Shown here piece by piece: positions 25,401-38,438 of a stretch of 64,000 nt of DNA (position 1 is its first letter; the number at the start of each line of letters is the position of its first letter). Source of the stretch: Albifimbria verrucaria (taxonomy: Eukaryota; Ascomycota; Sordariomycetes; Hypocreales; Stachybotryaceae). The notes under the pieces were generated by a model. The model was not told where the DNA came from, searched no databases, and worked only from the letters and a program-made list of their open reading frames with translations. The translations under genes and the position numbers were made by a program. Location: positions 3,410,001 through 3,474,000 of the forward strand of contig JAHREC010000009.1 of assembly GCA_020081605.1 (NCBI GenBank), read 5' to 3'.

Positions 25401-25858
25401 GCGGTGATAGTATGATCAGCTACGAGTACCCACCATCCGAGATTAGCTTTGTTCCACCTCCGCGAACCGAACCTGCAGCTGGCCCCGACGTGCCTAGGAG
25501 ATCACTATCCAGCTCTAGACGAGGCCCGCTCAGTTCGAACCCGCCTCATGAAAGTGGACCTATTTATGATGACGACAACTCGCAAGACCTGGATGATGTC
25601 CCGCCTGTCCCTCCGCTGCCGAACCTGGATTCATTACCCGGCAAAGTTGGTCATCCAAGCGAAGTGTCTATCCAGGACTATGCTGCCAAGCCTGCTAGAA
25701 CCAGCAACAGCAGACGTGGACGTGAGAGTCTGAAGGCGAGGTCGCTCCGATCCCGTGAAGAGAGCAGCCGGGCGGTGGATTTGCAGGAGCTACTAAAGGG
25801 CATCGACAGCCACTCAGGCGAGGGAAGCCTGGGAAATGTGTCCAAGCCGCCGTACTAA
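22447..25858 (+). CDS. EFR3: EFR3-like plasma membrane PI4-kinase scaffold
   Basis: EFR3 anchors the Stt4-type phosphatidylinositol 4-kinase complex at the plasma membrane. The start MNAIQQKCRPKHQVLVLKCY at 22447 has a CACCATGA context. The cysteine- and lysine-rich N-terminus fits the family's membrane attachment. One intron, 22661-22716. Family blocks: LSYLLFYATSRKSKIQKIG, SNDITMVESSLPTFEAFCEH, VIVPMILENLWTD, DSGWAIKIF followed by AARWAPVQDRYVIL, and MIGSLLRSDVNLIGLSIMDV. The C-terminal third is low-complexity and rich in Ser and Pro, ending NVSKPPY. The frame breaks about seven times (near 22521, 22898, 22974, 23440, 23453, 23938 and 25390). All fit single missing bases, and seven added bases give exactly 1120 codons plus stop. 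Confidence 0.92.
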
Positions 25859-27043
25859 GTTGTGGGCCATAGCAGTCATGATGTACATAAAAAGCAAGGC
25901 GAGCCTGGAGTAATCTGTGGGTTTGGGAGTCCTTTGCTTCGATAGATTAGTTTTCCAGGAGTTTCGAGCGGCGCGGGACAGCAACGCGAGTGTCAAAAGC
26001 ATAAGGAACGAACAGTGTATCATTAGTTTATACAGATATTGCATCGGTGCGGATGAGGCGTAACGTGCCCAAGCCGCCGGTTATATGGCGATGCTCTTTT
26101 GTTGAGCTGTGTAGAATAGACAGATTCGTCCAACTGTGAGAGGAGCTGATATGTCCATGTCCCTTGTCGCAGTGTAGTGTCTAGTTCGCTGACATGTGCT
26201 CTTTTTAAAATCTTGTCATATCGTGATGGCTAAATACTGTAAGAGAAAGAACCCCTAAGAAATGGTTTATCATACAATGGTAACCTTGGAAGCTACGCTA
26301 TCTAAAGGCTCTTTCACTTTTGCTTGAGTATATCTTTTTATGAGACCTGGGTCACCGTGAAGCTCAATGTGCTGGTAGCCAATCTCTACACCGGAAGTTA
26401 TCGTCGTCCAACTACCTGCATGGTCAACTCAACCATGTCGAAGCTATTCCCAACAACAGCAGGTCACTATCAGCACACCCCGTCACCTTCATCCTATTAC
26501 TCTGAACTCGTCCCTACATGCCTTATCTTTCCTCCTTCCATTACCGCTAAAGCAGCTGCCAAAGTCAAGCATAACTCTTAGCGCGCACGCCATGGCACGC
26601 CCAAGGAAGTCAATACCAGGACTAAGATCAGCACACGCGCTGCCCCTTCCTGGTCGCACCAATGCTGTCTCTTACGCTTTCCTCCAAGGTGTTTGCGTTT
26701 GCTAGTGAGATGTAGTCTTCTTCCACTCAGCTGGCTACAGCCTTGACTTCATCCTCCATGCATTTTCTTTGGAAGCAAGTGTATCATGATCAGCATCTAG
26801 ACTCAAGCCACCACAATACGCAATCTGTTACTAATTCACAACTTCTTTCCCGTGGTTTCTGGCTCAAACTATCGTTCGAAAAGTAGTATTCTTGCAGATC
26901 GACAGCCGAAGGATTCACCGGAAGAGAGCTCTTGTACTACGGCCATCCATTGGAACGTGTTAGCAGGCCGACAGGGACTGTAGAGCGGGCATATTCCGAT
27001 CGACTCGGCACCGAACTCTGAGAAATTTGCGTGGCTTGGAACC
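25859..27043. other. intergenic, EFR3 3' side
   Basis: No gene seen. The ORF at 26324-26581 is short, begins without an ATG and has no recognisable features. Confidence 0.5.
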
Positions 27044-27568
27044 ATGGCTTCGTACGACGAGACAGAGGAGGGCCCTATCTTGTGCCAACCAGGTCCGATG
27101 CAGCAACGCATTGGCTCCAGTTCCCGCCGTGACTCTTCCTTGAGCTCAGATCATGCATCGGATATTGAGATAGGTACCTTGTCACATGCGTCAAGCCAGC
27201 GAAGCCAGACAGTAGCCGCTCAGACACATGGCGACGGAGCCTTGCCGGCTGACCGCCCCCGCAAGCCCGGACAGGAGACAAATACCCTTGGAGATAGTGC
27301 TCGCCCCTCGCCAGTTCCATCGGAGCCCAATGGCGAGGACCTAGAAGGTCAACAGCCACAGAACAGGGACCAGACGCGGTCGCTGGTAAGGAGGTCCGCT
27401 GATTGGACTGTGCGGACGTTCTGGAGAGTTCGAACTGTGAAGGTAGTGATAATCATGGTGTTCATTGTACTATTGGGTGTATTCGGGCCTCGAGTTTACT
27501 ACACCATCATGGAATCTAGTCCTTATTCACAATGGGCCGACCAAAATGACCCAGGCTCTGAGAGCTAA
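27044..27568 (+). CDS. hypothetical single-pass (tail-anchored type) membrane protein
   Basis: Function not recognised. Intronless frame of 174 codons with a good start context (ACCATGG) and no internal disruption. Residues 1-130 are hydrophilic and rich in Ser, Gln and Pro, starting MASYDETEEGPILCQPGP. A basic, aromatic stretch (RRSADWTVRTFWRVR) precedes one hydrophobic segment at about residues 131-150 (VKVVIIMVFIVLLGVF). Only about 25 residues follow, ending DPGSES. This is the arrangement of a tail-anchored or type II protein with the N-terminus in the cytosol. The context gives no hint of a role. Confidence 0.62.
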   Translation: MASYDETEEGPILCQPGPMQQRIGSSSRRDSSLSSDHASDIEIGTLSHASSQRSQTVAAQTHGDGALPADRPRKPGQETNTLGDSARPSPVPSEPNGEDLEGQQPQNRDQTRSLVRRSADWTVRTFWRVRTVKVVIIMVFIVLLGVFGPRVYYTIMESSPYSQWADQNDPGSES

Positions 27569-30500
27569 TACCCCAAATACCGAACTGCCATAAAACGGCA
27601 CCCCGACAGCGATCAATCCAGCGAAGACAGTGGCCGCCGAGCGGCTTGCAACGTGGTCAAGGATGTTATCTGTTGGACAGGTTGTGGCGTTGCATAGCAT
27701 TATTACGTGGGCCTGCATTCAAGCGTGGGGGTTGAGGTGTCATGATTTCTACTGAAAATTAAAGATATGAATAAGACAATAGCCTTTGCTTTTATTTCAC
27801 ATGGTATCATGATGCACCGAGTGACACACCGTAATCACACCATTTTGTTATGTTTACTTTTCCATGTTCCGGGTCACTGGGTCATTGTTGTTGTGATAAC
27901 ACCCATTGCAAGGCGTCATTGACGTCTCCCTGCATGGGTGGAAACAAGGAAGACAAAGCATTGTCAATGCAAGAAGAAAAAGTAAAACTGTTAGCTTGCA
28001 TTGGGGGTAAATTGCGTGGGTTGCTTGGGACAGCCACAGTGTAATGGGCTGTCTGGGCTCGAGCTGAGTCGTTGCCGAGCCGCGACTAGAGCGCCGCATC
28101 GGACATGCGACTGCAGGGAGAAATGACAGCTGGCGCTCGCAGGATGTGCCTCGCAAAAGTAATGTTGCTTGAAGCCAACTCAATTTCAAGGTCCGGACCG
28201 TGATAGCAGAACGCCGTCCGCACGGCGATGAGCTGATTTGAGGCCGAAGGTTGGCACAAGGTTCCGAGAACGACACAAGATCGACGCTGCTTATGCCTCT
28301 GGCTTGCCTCTCTCCACTGGAGCTCCGACAGCGCAGGAAGAGAAAGATGGGTTAGCCCGGGTTGCTGGCGCAGGTACCGGGGGACGATCTCCAGCCACCA
28401 CGTGGGAGTGTCCAACAGCACCACCCTTTTAGCTATTTTCGGGCTCGCGTCTGGATCCCCTCCCACTCCCAGTGCGCTGGGACACGTTACGTCGCCGTGT
28501 TCTTTTTCGAGAGAGGTGGTTTTCCCCTCTTGCTCATTCGATGCCTTGTGATGGTATGGCGTCCTGGCAGGATCACCAGAGTTTCTGTATTTGAACTGCC
28601 GTCTTTCAATAACGGCTCCTCTCATGCACCTCCTGTTGAATCCTGCTCCTTCAGCGCATTGCCCCCTCCCTCTCGCTCAGGTCTTTCGCATTCGACTGGG
28701 CGGCGGCGCCGTGACTGCTCGGAGAAGCCGCCCTTCTTGGGCTGGTTGATTGAGAGAGACGAAAGGGTTATGGTTGCAGGCATGCGTAAGACGGTTGATT
28801 CCCAAAACAGCACAGCGTCGAATGGTGGGGGCGTGTGCATTTTTTTCTTTTTTTCTTTTGAGAACAAGCATGTAAGACCTGGAGCTTAGGGTGTCCGACG
28901 AGATTGGAAGAAAGTATCAGAAGGGGAAGGGAAGGGGCGAAAGGAGCACGCAGTTTCAGAACAATGTTTCCTCGACGGGGAGGGAGAGGAAGTGATGGCG
29001 GCGGATGCTTGGGTAGTAAGTTGGGGCACAGCGGGTGGATGGATTGTGACGCAGACGGTCTGCTCGAGCCAGCCAAGGAGGGCCCGCCATTTTGCTCCGC
29101 GAGACATGGTACATGTAGAGCAACCTTGGCAGCGGAGCCGTTAGTTGCGGCCGAAGCTCGACAATGGCCATGTGGCCGAGGCTAGCTAGTCTCCCAACGT
29201 TGATCGTATGTGCATCCATGCTTGAATGTCTGTGTTATCATTCCCCAGGAAAAAGAGCTCGAGGGTCTGGGGACGCAAGGGAAGACGAGGGAAACAAGCG
29301 AGGGAAACAAGCGAGGGAAGGGATAACACGGGCCCTAGGTTCTCGAGCTAGAGTGGTCTTTTCCCATGGTCAAGATACGGAGCCATGGTAAGGGCTAGCT
29401 TACACGGGGCTGTATGAGCCTTGGGCCGAATCTGCTTATCGAAGGATCTGTATACGGTAGACTGATAAATCGGGTCGAGATCGCGAGGAAAACTGCCTGC
29501 GCTAAGGGATGACCCGTGCCAAAGCTGGCCACGTCGAATGACTTACAGGTGCGTGCCGTCCCGAAGAGGCGAGGTTTGCTTACACGGCTTGGCCCTAACG
29601 GGGGCACGGCAGGGCAAGGGAAGGAATAGAGGAAGAGGAATGAGGGCGGGACGGGTCCATGCCGCCTCCGATGACGATCCTACATACAGGTGGCACGCAC
29701 GGGGATTCGGTCGTTGGGTGCGCTTGGGCGGCAAGATCCATCGCGCGCCTCGTGCACGCCGGGCGGGCCAAGCGGAGGCGAGGAAGGATCAACATCTGTT
29801 TCTCTGTTTGCTGCGCGAGAAGGGCATCACCGTAGCGGCGTATTGGAAGTGGCGTCAGGATGCTGTTTCGCCCAAGAAAACAAAAAGGATGACGGGACGG
29901 TTGGGGGCCAGAAGACAGAAGTGCTCCAGAAGGGGAAAAGAAACAACGGGCACGCCGCGGCTCAATTGCCGGCATCCAGCCAGCGATTCACATTTACCCG
30001 CGCGTCTTTCATTTCAGGGCTGAGGCTGGCAGGCTGGCAGGGAGTCCCATCCTCCTGGTCGGGTAAGACTGGGCGCCGGTGGGATGGAGCTGGTGGATGG
30101 ATGTGCTGAGCGGGCATTTTTAGCGAGCTTAGTCTCTGGAGAAGAAGAAGAATCGGTCCAGCATGACGTCGGGACGGGTTGGGAGGGATAGGAAGCAATG
30201 GCGGGATACGCAACGGTTGCTGGTTCCAGTCGTCCTCTCCGGCACGATGTCACGGTCGCTGTGACGAAGCCCGGGCCGCAGGGCTTAGTCAAACGCACGG
30301 GATTTGGCAGCCGATCGTTCTGGCTGTTGCCGCAAGAGACGCTGAGTGAACATGACAGAGAAACGGACGGGGATGCGGATCCTTGGTGTGGCCTGCTTCC
30401 CACATGTGGGTGCACTAGGCGCGGGTGGGCCCCCATTCGCGATGCTGTGCTGAAGCGGGAAACTGGCTCGCCTCTTTTGGACCTGGGTGCTTGTTTCCTG

Positions 30501-32855
30501 CGGGGTTCAGTTGCCTCTCAGGGTAGATGGGGATGGGCAATCAGATGGAATTGGCGATGGGGATTGTCCAAAGGAGGGACGGGGTAAGAAATGGTCGGAC
30601 CAGTGCCCAGGTTCATGGTTTCAGAGGGAGGTAGTCAGGACTGAGAATGCGGACGTCATCGGATGAAACAGAGGAGGCAGTGTTGAATTGCAGCTTGTGA
30701 AACGAAAGGTTTCTGGGCTCGGGCAGATGTGGTTTGAAGATAAGAAGATGGAAGAGTAGAGTAGAGCAGAGTAGGGCAGAGCAGATGTCGACGTAGATGC
30801 TTGATTAGGAAGTGCTTTGGGGTTCGTCGCCTGGATGCGCTGTGGCCGTGCAACATGTAACATGCAGCATGCAGCAAGGCAGACCACGGTAGCGGTGGGC
30901 TCCCTGTGCGTTAGGTGCATGTGCGTGCTGCGCTGCGCTGTGCTATGCTAGGCTCGCTGTACCTGAACCAACCTGGGACGTGGCCGCTGGCACGGGCGGT
31001 CAGGCTCTATCGCTTTCCAAGCTACGGGTGGAGGCGTAGGTACAGGTAGGTAGAGGCATAGTGCCGGCATAGGCGCTGTGCTGGGGGAAGGACACAGTGA
31101 CAGTTGCAGTGGCAGTGGATGAGCGACCCCTTGCTCCAGGTCCCTTGCGTGCCTCTAACGCTGCCCTGGTTGGGTCGGTCGGTCGAGTCCGAATAATGTA
31201 ATGAATTGCTTCGTTGTGTTGACTTTGTTTTTCCTCGTTCAGCCCAGACGCTGGATAGCCTTGTCTCGCAAGCACCTCCTTTCTGATCAATTGCGGAGAG
31301 ATGTAAGAAAATTAAAAATTAAAAAATGAATAAAAAGAGAGGTGCAGCCAGTAAGGGGCCTTTCAAAAACACGACGATGACATGCTGCCCCAGTTCAAGG
31401 CACTTACACAGATACTGATACCTTACGAGGTACGACATTCAACTTTTCGTGTATAAGGCATCGCTTCTGTCGCTGCCCAGTTTTTTTTTTTTTTTTTGTT
31501 CTTAAACGCGTTGGGGCAATTGGGAAATCCGCTTTCCACTTTTACTTCATTCCAGATTTCAGTACCTGAAGCTGGCCTGACCTCACTTCGCCCTGGCCTT
31601 ACCTCACTTCGCTCCGTCATCATCATCATCATCACCACCACCATCAATCCATCTTGCTCTTCGTCATCCTTCTCCACCCACTCCCCTTTCTCGCTCGCCC
31701 ACCACGGCGCGCCAGCCTCTCAGCATTTTTACGCACGTCTCGTCCCATCATCCTAGGTTATTTCGAAAACCCTCCTCCAGCTCGATAGGGACAAGTTCCC
31801 CAGTTAAAGCGTGGCTAGCAGCATCCACTGCCGCTTCTCCGCGTCCTCACCATCCTCCCAGACCCATCGTCGCCTTTCCTCAGGGAGCCTAGGTCTTCTG
31901 AAGAACAGGACGAACAGCGAGCGAGAACGACAAGGCCCTCCCCGCCCCCTCCCCACCCGACCACCGGCCCAGCACACGCGCGCAATCCGCCCAGGGCCAG
32001 CCAAATTCGAAGGCCCAGAGTCACCACCCTCCCACCTTGCACACGCCCCCAGCAAGAATCAACAGCCAGAGACGGTGCAGGGGAGCTGGTGGAAAAATAG
32101 CTTCGAGGTTGGGACACGACTCAAAAGGGGTTATTCTTATTTTTTCCTCGCTTTCTTTTTGGCCCCCGCTCCCTCTACCACCTCAACCATCCAAGAAGAA
32201 AAGCGTCGTGGCCATATCTGACTGATTGACGCTCGACTCAGCGTCTCTAATTCTGGCCCTGAGGGCGCTCGGACCTTTCTCCTGCGCTCTGCTGTGTGCT
32301 CTGGCTCTCGCTCTGGCTCCGGCTCGCTGCATTCATCCATCCACAGATACCGGTACCGTCTCTGCTGCTAGCTGCTGACTGTACCTTCAAAAAGACGCTC
32401 AACCATCTCGCGGCTGCGCCAAAACTCCCGGCCCCGTGCGTTATAGCCGCAATAATCCAATCACTATTATAGTGCATCATCACCCACCCAAGCCAACTCG
32501 AGGCGACCAGCTATCACCACCAACGGCCCTTTTTCTTCTTCTTCTTCTTCCTCTTCACTCTCCCCCGTCGCGCCAAGTCTGGCTGCAGTCGTCTCTTCGC
32601 CTTGATTCCCACAGCTTCATTCTTTCTGCGCTCTTCCACCCGGTGTCTTTTCCCACGGCCTACCGTCTCCCGCCAGACGTCTTCATCGTTTCCGCTTTTC
32701 TAAATCCAGTTGGGCTCTGTCCACAACCCTCGGGTATTTTGAGCCCACGCGCTGCTCAACATGTCACCACGATACCAGCCCCAGCAAACGTTTGTCCTCC
32801 TCGCGCCTGCGCTCGCACACACTCTCTCGTATTCTCCGATCACTTTGCTGACGCG
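27569..32855. other. 5.3-kb region without a recognisable gene
   Basis: Many short overlapping frames on both strands, none with family resemblance. It holds 13-bp tandem copies of CGAGGGAAACAAG at about 29286-29317, a T17 run at 31481-31497 and a CAT/CAC run at about 31617-31643. The last 1 kb is C/T-rich with CTT/TTC runs (about 32530-32555), as expected for the RSR1 promoter and leader. Confidence 0.5.
31481..31497. repeat. T17 homopolymer
   Basis: Seventeen consecutive T. The true length is uncertain given the undercall pattern elsewhere. Confidence 0.8.
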
Positions 32856-33820
32856 ATGGCAGTCATGAACTTCACGTCGTCGTCCTTGGCGCCGGTAGGT
32901 CACTTCCAACCACACCAATCACGTGTAACATCACCTGACCATCCTTTTCCTAGGCGGCGTTGGAAAGAGTTGCTTAACGGGTAAGTTCATCATCAGTGTT
33001 TTCTTCAACTACTTTCTTACTGACCGTTTCACAGCTCAGTTCGTCCACAATGAATGGATTGAGAGCTATGATCCCACCATTGAGGATTCATACCGAACCC
33101 AGGTTCAGGTTGATGTAAGGCAACCCTGGCCCGTTGTAACCTTTCGCTTACTAAAAATACTGTTTCAAGGGCCGCCAAGTCATGCTCGAGATGTACGTTC
33201 GCATCTGATTACTACTGAGTGAAATGCTCGTCTAATCCCGTCTTTTCCAGCCTTGACACTGCCGGCACGGAACAGTTTGGTAGGTGGCTGTCACGCTCAT
33301 CGCCATCTTCCTCCCAAAACTGACCATGAATAGTTGCCATGAGAGACCTCTACATGAAGACTGGTCAGGGTTTCTTCTCGTTTTTAGTATTGCCTCGCCC
33401 TCTTCGTTGAATGAATTAGCCGGACTTCGTGAAGAGATTCTCCGCATCAAAGACGACGACAATGTTCCCATGGTCATTGTCGGCAACAAGGCCGATCTGG
33501 AGGAGAACAGAGCTGTGCCTCGAGCCAAAGGATTTTCGATATCACAGAGATGGGGTGCACCTTATTATGAAGCCAGTGCCAGGACACGAAGTAAGCATGG
33601 AAACGTTGGCGCAAAGCAGCCTGCAACACTTGACTAATCCGCTCCTCTAGCCAACGTTGACGAGGTTTTTGTGGACCTTTGCCGCCAAATGCTCCGCAAA
33701 GAAGATGATACCATGAACGACCCAAGCGAAGGGCACAAACGCGATACCCATGGTTCAGGAAGACGACGTCGGCGTAGAAGAACACGTGATGGCAGCTCAC
33801 CACGCTGCGTTATCCTATGA
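32856..33820 (+). CDS. RSR1: Ras-family GTPase, Rap/KREV-1 type
   Basis: Membrane-attached small GTPase of the Rap1/Rsr1/KREV-1 branch, a polarity switch. Seven exons: 32856-32894, 32954-32980, 33035-33114, 33170-33192, 33251-33279, 33334-33590 and 33651-33820. G1 is GAGGVGKS; the effector loop is [10 protein letters not shown], as in Ras/Rap. The G3 box is DTAGTEQF, with Thr where Ras has Gln61, the Rap hallmark. G4 is NKAD and G5 is EASAR. The tail is strongly basic ([14 protein letters not shown]) and ends CVIL, a CAAX box predicted to be geranylgeranylated. Two missing bases (near 32871 and 33371) explain the breaks in frame and give exactly 208 codons plus stop. The start at MAVMNFHVVVL is the first ATG; the second, three codons on, is an alternative. 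Confidence 0.93.
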
Positions 33821-36800
33821 GCACGACACCAACCCTCATTGCCTCTCCACGTCACAGCAATTAGTGGTAAGGGAAGTGATCGTGGATGAGCCTACGACTA
33901 GCCATCAACCGCATTGAGCGATTGCAAGCATCTTTACTAGCAAGCGTTTCTGTTCAGCGGCGCGCAAAATGTGTGATACATTGACGTTGCTTCAGATTGC
34001 ATCCGTCTTTCATACTTCGCTTTCTCCCTTCATTTCTCTTCTTCAACACTTCTTCATTTTTCTTTCTCTTTTCAGGCCAGTGTTCGTCACTTGGCATTAC
34101 CTCCCTGGAGGCAACTTATTTTTCATGATATCTCAGGCCTCCTCAAGAGGCCTCGTTTCTCTGCACTTTGTAACTGCTGTTCACCTTACAGCGGTGACAT
34201 TTCTTGTACTGGATACCATTGGCACGATTGGGAAGGATTGGGAAAAAGAACTTGTATAGATGTCCGTGGACAAAGCGGCTCGGCTAGGATTCAAAGACGG
34301 AGTTGGAGGCGTTTGGAAGAGTGGCCGGAATCTCGTCGAGCCGGACGGAGCCACGCTTGGGATGATGATTCCGCAGGCCGTGGATAGGCTTTGGGAAATT
34401 TACGACTTGATGTTCGGTGCACTCACTTCTTCATCCTATCCTGTGGACGGGGCATGTCGTGATATAGCTATGTAACCCGTGTTTGCCCATATGAATCTAT
34501 GTAGCAGCACCCGAGATGCTTTGTATATGGTCCAACCATGCCATGGTTGGTGTTGGTATGCCTGACTGGAACATCATCTTGGGTAAGAGACACGAAAAGA
34601 ACAACACAAAGTCCATCAAGTACACACGAGAAAGAACCGAGACGGCTGATGTACTAGATTTATGCAGGAGAGATGTAAATCGCATGGATCCATGTCTATT
34701 TCTTGTCTATCCTGTCTCTGCTGAAGATTCCAGATGCTACTGACCTGACGGTCTTCAGAAGTCTTCATACACAGAAACCGCCAAAGAAGTCCATCAAAGC
34801 ATAACACTCTGGGACTTTGACTCAATGGGGGTCACCCGTAACTCAGGAAACAACAAATACAACTGCATTCTTTCCCTTCCGATATGATCACGCGGTGCCC
34901 AGTGCATTACGCACGCAAGCGATTGTAGTGACACCCTGCCGTGTTCCTGACGACGAACTCAAAGTTTCACAGACAAGTCAAACTTCAAGGGACGGGTTGT
35001 TTGTGACTGATAGACTTTGTGTAGCAGATTGTCAAGGCAACCTCGCGGTTCGGGATACAGGAGGTTGCCCTAGGAAGGAAAGTATCAACAATACACGTAT
35101 GATGATCGACCGCGAGGCGCGGACATTAGGTGTCACAGCATGATCAGGTCGGATAAAGGCCACGCTTCGTGGAATAGTAGCACCCGCGAAATGTATCACC
35201 AATACAGCCCCGTGAGAGGCGAACCATTTTCAGCCCCAGCTGTATCTACTTCAGGGTCCTGAACTTGATTCTTCAAGTTGGAGACACTGAGACTCTTTCC
35301 TAAAAGCACACAGGGAATCGATCGATGAACTAGTGAAACAGGGATATCCTTCGATCCATGGCGGGAATATGAATCGTCTGCGATGACTGACCAAGCTAAG
35401 CTGGGAGATATGTCCACGTACGTCTCGACAGCGAGGAACATGGTGCGCGCAGCGGTCGTGCTACGCAACGTCAAATCTAGCCTGTGAAACAATACAGACA
35501 ACGGCTCAGTCAGTCTGTTAATTAAATCCTGGCCAATACTGACCACTGGTAGAATATGAGATATGAGCGGAACCCTAATCCGGGGTGAAGACATGTCCAA
35601 GCAGGGCAGGGCTGCATCCCACTACAGCTTGGATCGAAGATCTACCTTCCCGGGTCGACGTCGACGTGGGATTGGTCCTTGTGAGTGTTGAGTGCACATC
35701 ATCTCCTTATTTCTCGGTCGCGTTTGCAAGAGGCCATACGTCACAAAGTGAGCCAAGAAGTACCAAGCAAATGTTAGCACCTGACGTATGCAGACAATAG
35801 TAAGATTACGGCGAACAGCAGCATGGTTGCACGACTAGGCAGCTCCCGATGCGGTAGCCAGAAACGGGACGGCCATTGCCAGCAGCGAACGGATCGAGCA
35901 GTCGTCGACTTGACAATGAGCGCAAAGGTGTGGCATTCATTCGACCCCGCTTCTAGGATGTAAAGTGCCTGCCCACTTCACGGCGTCGCAGAAAAGCAAC
36001 TGCACATGCAGTCCTGCTGCGCTAGAATATGCACTTGTGGAGCAGCACGGGTTGACAATGGATGTCAATCGAGAGACAGGACACTCTCGCATACGCTCGT
36101 ACGGCTAAACAATGGTTGGCTGGGAGAGTCGCGCCTGTAGACGACTGGATCAATAGGTGAACGTGACAGCAGCTATGTCGCAGTCAGAACAGACACTTGT
36201 TTCGCCTTGTGGCAAAAGCTTGTCGAGGAGCCCGATGCTATGAGTAAAGGCTGCAACCCTGGTTGCACGTTGACTGGCGGCATTGCGTGCTTCGCCTCGT
36301 GTGGTTGCAAGCCCACCCGCCACCACAGCCTGCGCATGCAGTTCCGTCCTGGGATCACGGGCAGTGCCCTTTGAGATAGTAATCTATGGACTGCCAGTCC
36401 GCATGCAAGGATCTACAGCTCGTCAGCCCTGAGCAAATGCCTTTCAACCTCGTCATTCACGCCGGGCTAGGGACTTCGGAACACACAGACGTGCTGAACG
36501 AATTGTGGTGTAAGCACGGGACGATTCAAGACATTTCTTCGGCGATTTTTTCTTTTGGGCAGAACGGATGGCACATGAGATACTGATTGCAACGGGCTTC
36601 TTCAGCCTATCGCCCTACAACATTGAAACCCCAATGCCAAGCTTTCACTAGTTTGGGACCGGTCGGCTTACGGCGACCAACAGGCTACTGTACCGGACTT
36701 CCAGGGATTGGCGACAGACCTATGGGAGAGCCTCTGGACTGTCATTGGCGTGCGGCGCAGAGATCGGGGTTCCAGCCAAGAGCCGATGCAGAGGTTGATG

Positions 36801-38330
36801 TTTGCACTCCACGGGTGAAACACAACCAAAATACCTATTGCTGATGATTGGAGGGCTCCAAGGACGATATAGCTTATTGATGGTGCTTTGCAGACGAAAC
36901 AATGGCGGGGCAGGACAGAATTTAAGGTGCTTTGGTAGTAAGGGACGTAGGTGACGGATTTTAATTGCTTACTGTACGATGTAAATCTCTTGGCGTTATG
37001 ATCTATCAGTTACTCCATGAAAGTTGAAGTGGACCACCGACGGACTGCGGGACGCGCGTAGTGGCCATGCATAACCTGTGGCACTCCGATCGAGCCGAAC
37101 AATTGCTGGACGTCAGGAAAATCCAGTCGCCAAGGGCTGGTGTTGGCCGTGGAGACGCCATCGCTAGAAGGCTTCCGGGAGACAAAGACTGGGAAGGAAT
37201 ATGCCTGGCTCTGGTTGGTTCGGGGGCCCAGATGGTGTCCCCAGAAATGCACAGCCCTGGCCTAGTCTCAGGCATGGCGCTGGGATCCGAGGTGACAGAC
37301 AAGTCCAGTCCACAGTAGCGCGGGCAGGCTCGGAGCCAATAACATAATGCCGGTGGAATGGGTGTGGTCCACGAGGAGGGCATGTGTGGTCTAAGAACAT
37401 GCCAATGGGATTCAGCAAGTCGGAGGATGGGCAAGGACGGGGTCCAAGGTGAACGGGCCACCCTGCAACACCCACCGAGGATTGTCGACGAACCTGGTTC
37501 CACCCCCGACAAGACAACCACGGCCTTGCACATGGAAGCCATTGCAGATCACTCGTCAGGCAAATGTCATGGAACCACGCCTGCTGGAAGCGGTAAAGGG
37601 CAGAGCAACAGAGCGCATTGTATAAAGACAAAAGCATGCAGCGGGCAGCCGTCCATTGTGGCCTGGAAGAAACCCGAAACCTAAAGGCAAACGTCGGCGT
37701 CGCCATGGCGTTCCATGGGGCGGAAGCGGTCGATAAAGCAGGCCCGATAACGCCGCGCCCGTTCACGGCCGAGAAGCTAACAGCCAGAAACACGAAGAGC
37801 TCGGATAGGAGAGGGCGGGGTAGTAGGCGTTTTCGCGACCAGGCCCTCTGGATCAAGGAATGCGATTGTCCACTTCACGGATAGTGTCTTGTGCGTCATC
37901 CAAACGGAGGCGTGATGGAGCAAAGAGTAAGGTAAAGAACAGAAGACATGGGGATGAGCAGGCTCGGCCCAGCCTGCTGAAGCTAAAGCAACCGTTTCTG
38001 CCGGATGCAACCCTCGAAGGAATACTCGAAGGGATGATGTAATGATGTTGAAAGACGACTCCCGTCCCACGAAGAGCTGAGTGAGCTTGTGCTATGGCAA
38101 AGGTGAGGTTCGGACTGTGGCCGGAGGGTGCAGAGCCAACGTGAGGGGCGATAACGGGGAAGGATCCGGTGCCTTAGTCCTTCCCTGCCTGTCGTACGGA
38201 GCAAGGTGGGCAGGCAGACAGGCGGGCAGGCACCACCTTGCACCTGCAACCTGCACTTGCACACTCACTACAGAGTACACCGCACAGCACGCCGCAGAGC
38301 ACAGGGCAGCACAGCACTGCACTGACAATG

Positions 38331-38355
38331 CACTGCACTGCACTGCACTGCACTG
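38331..38355. repeat. (CACTG)n
   Basis: Five consecutive CACTG units, with related CACTG words on both sides (38314-38370). Confidence 0.85.
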
Positions 38356-38405
38356 CATCGCACTGACACTACAGTACACGGACGGGCAGCAGCGCCTGAC
38401 GTAGG

Positions 38406-38438
38406 TACCTTGCCTTACCTTGCCTTACCTTGCCTTAC
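38406..38438. repeat. (ACCTTGCCTT) x3
   Basis: Three tandem 10-bp units bounded by GGTACC/GGTAC words. Confidence 0.85.

Noticed and set aside
16504..25858. Programmed ribosomal frameshifting as the explanation of broken frames
   Set aside because: Sites are many, differ in sequence, lack slippery heptamers and occur in genes known to be translated without frameshifting.
28086..28625. Minus-strand frame of 179 codons
   Set aside because: No similarity or domain visible; equally long frames overlap it in other phases.
34260..34475. 71-codon frame downstream of RSR1
   Set aside because: Short, no recognisable features, and placed where the RSR1 3' region is expected.
37164..37856. Minus-strand frame of 230 codons with a hydrophobic stretch
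   Set aside because: No family resemblance and no supporting codon pattern or splice context. Overlapping frames of similar quality exist on the other strand.
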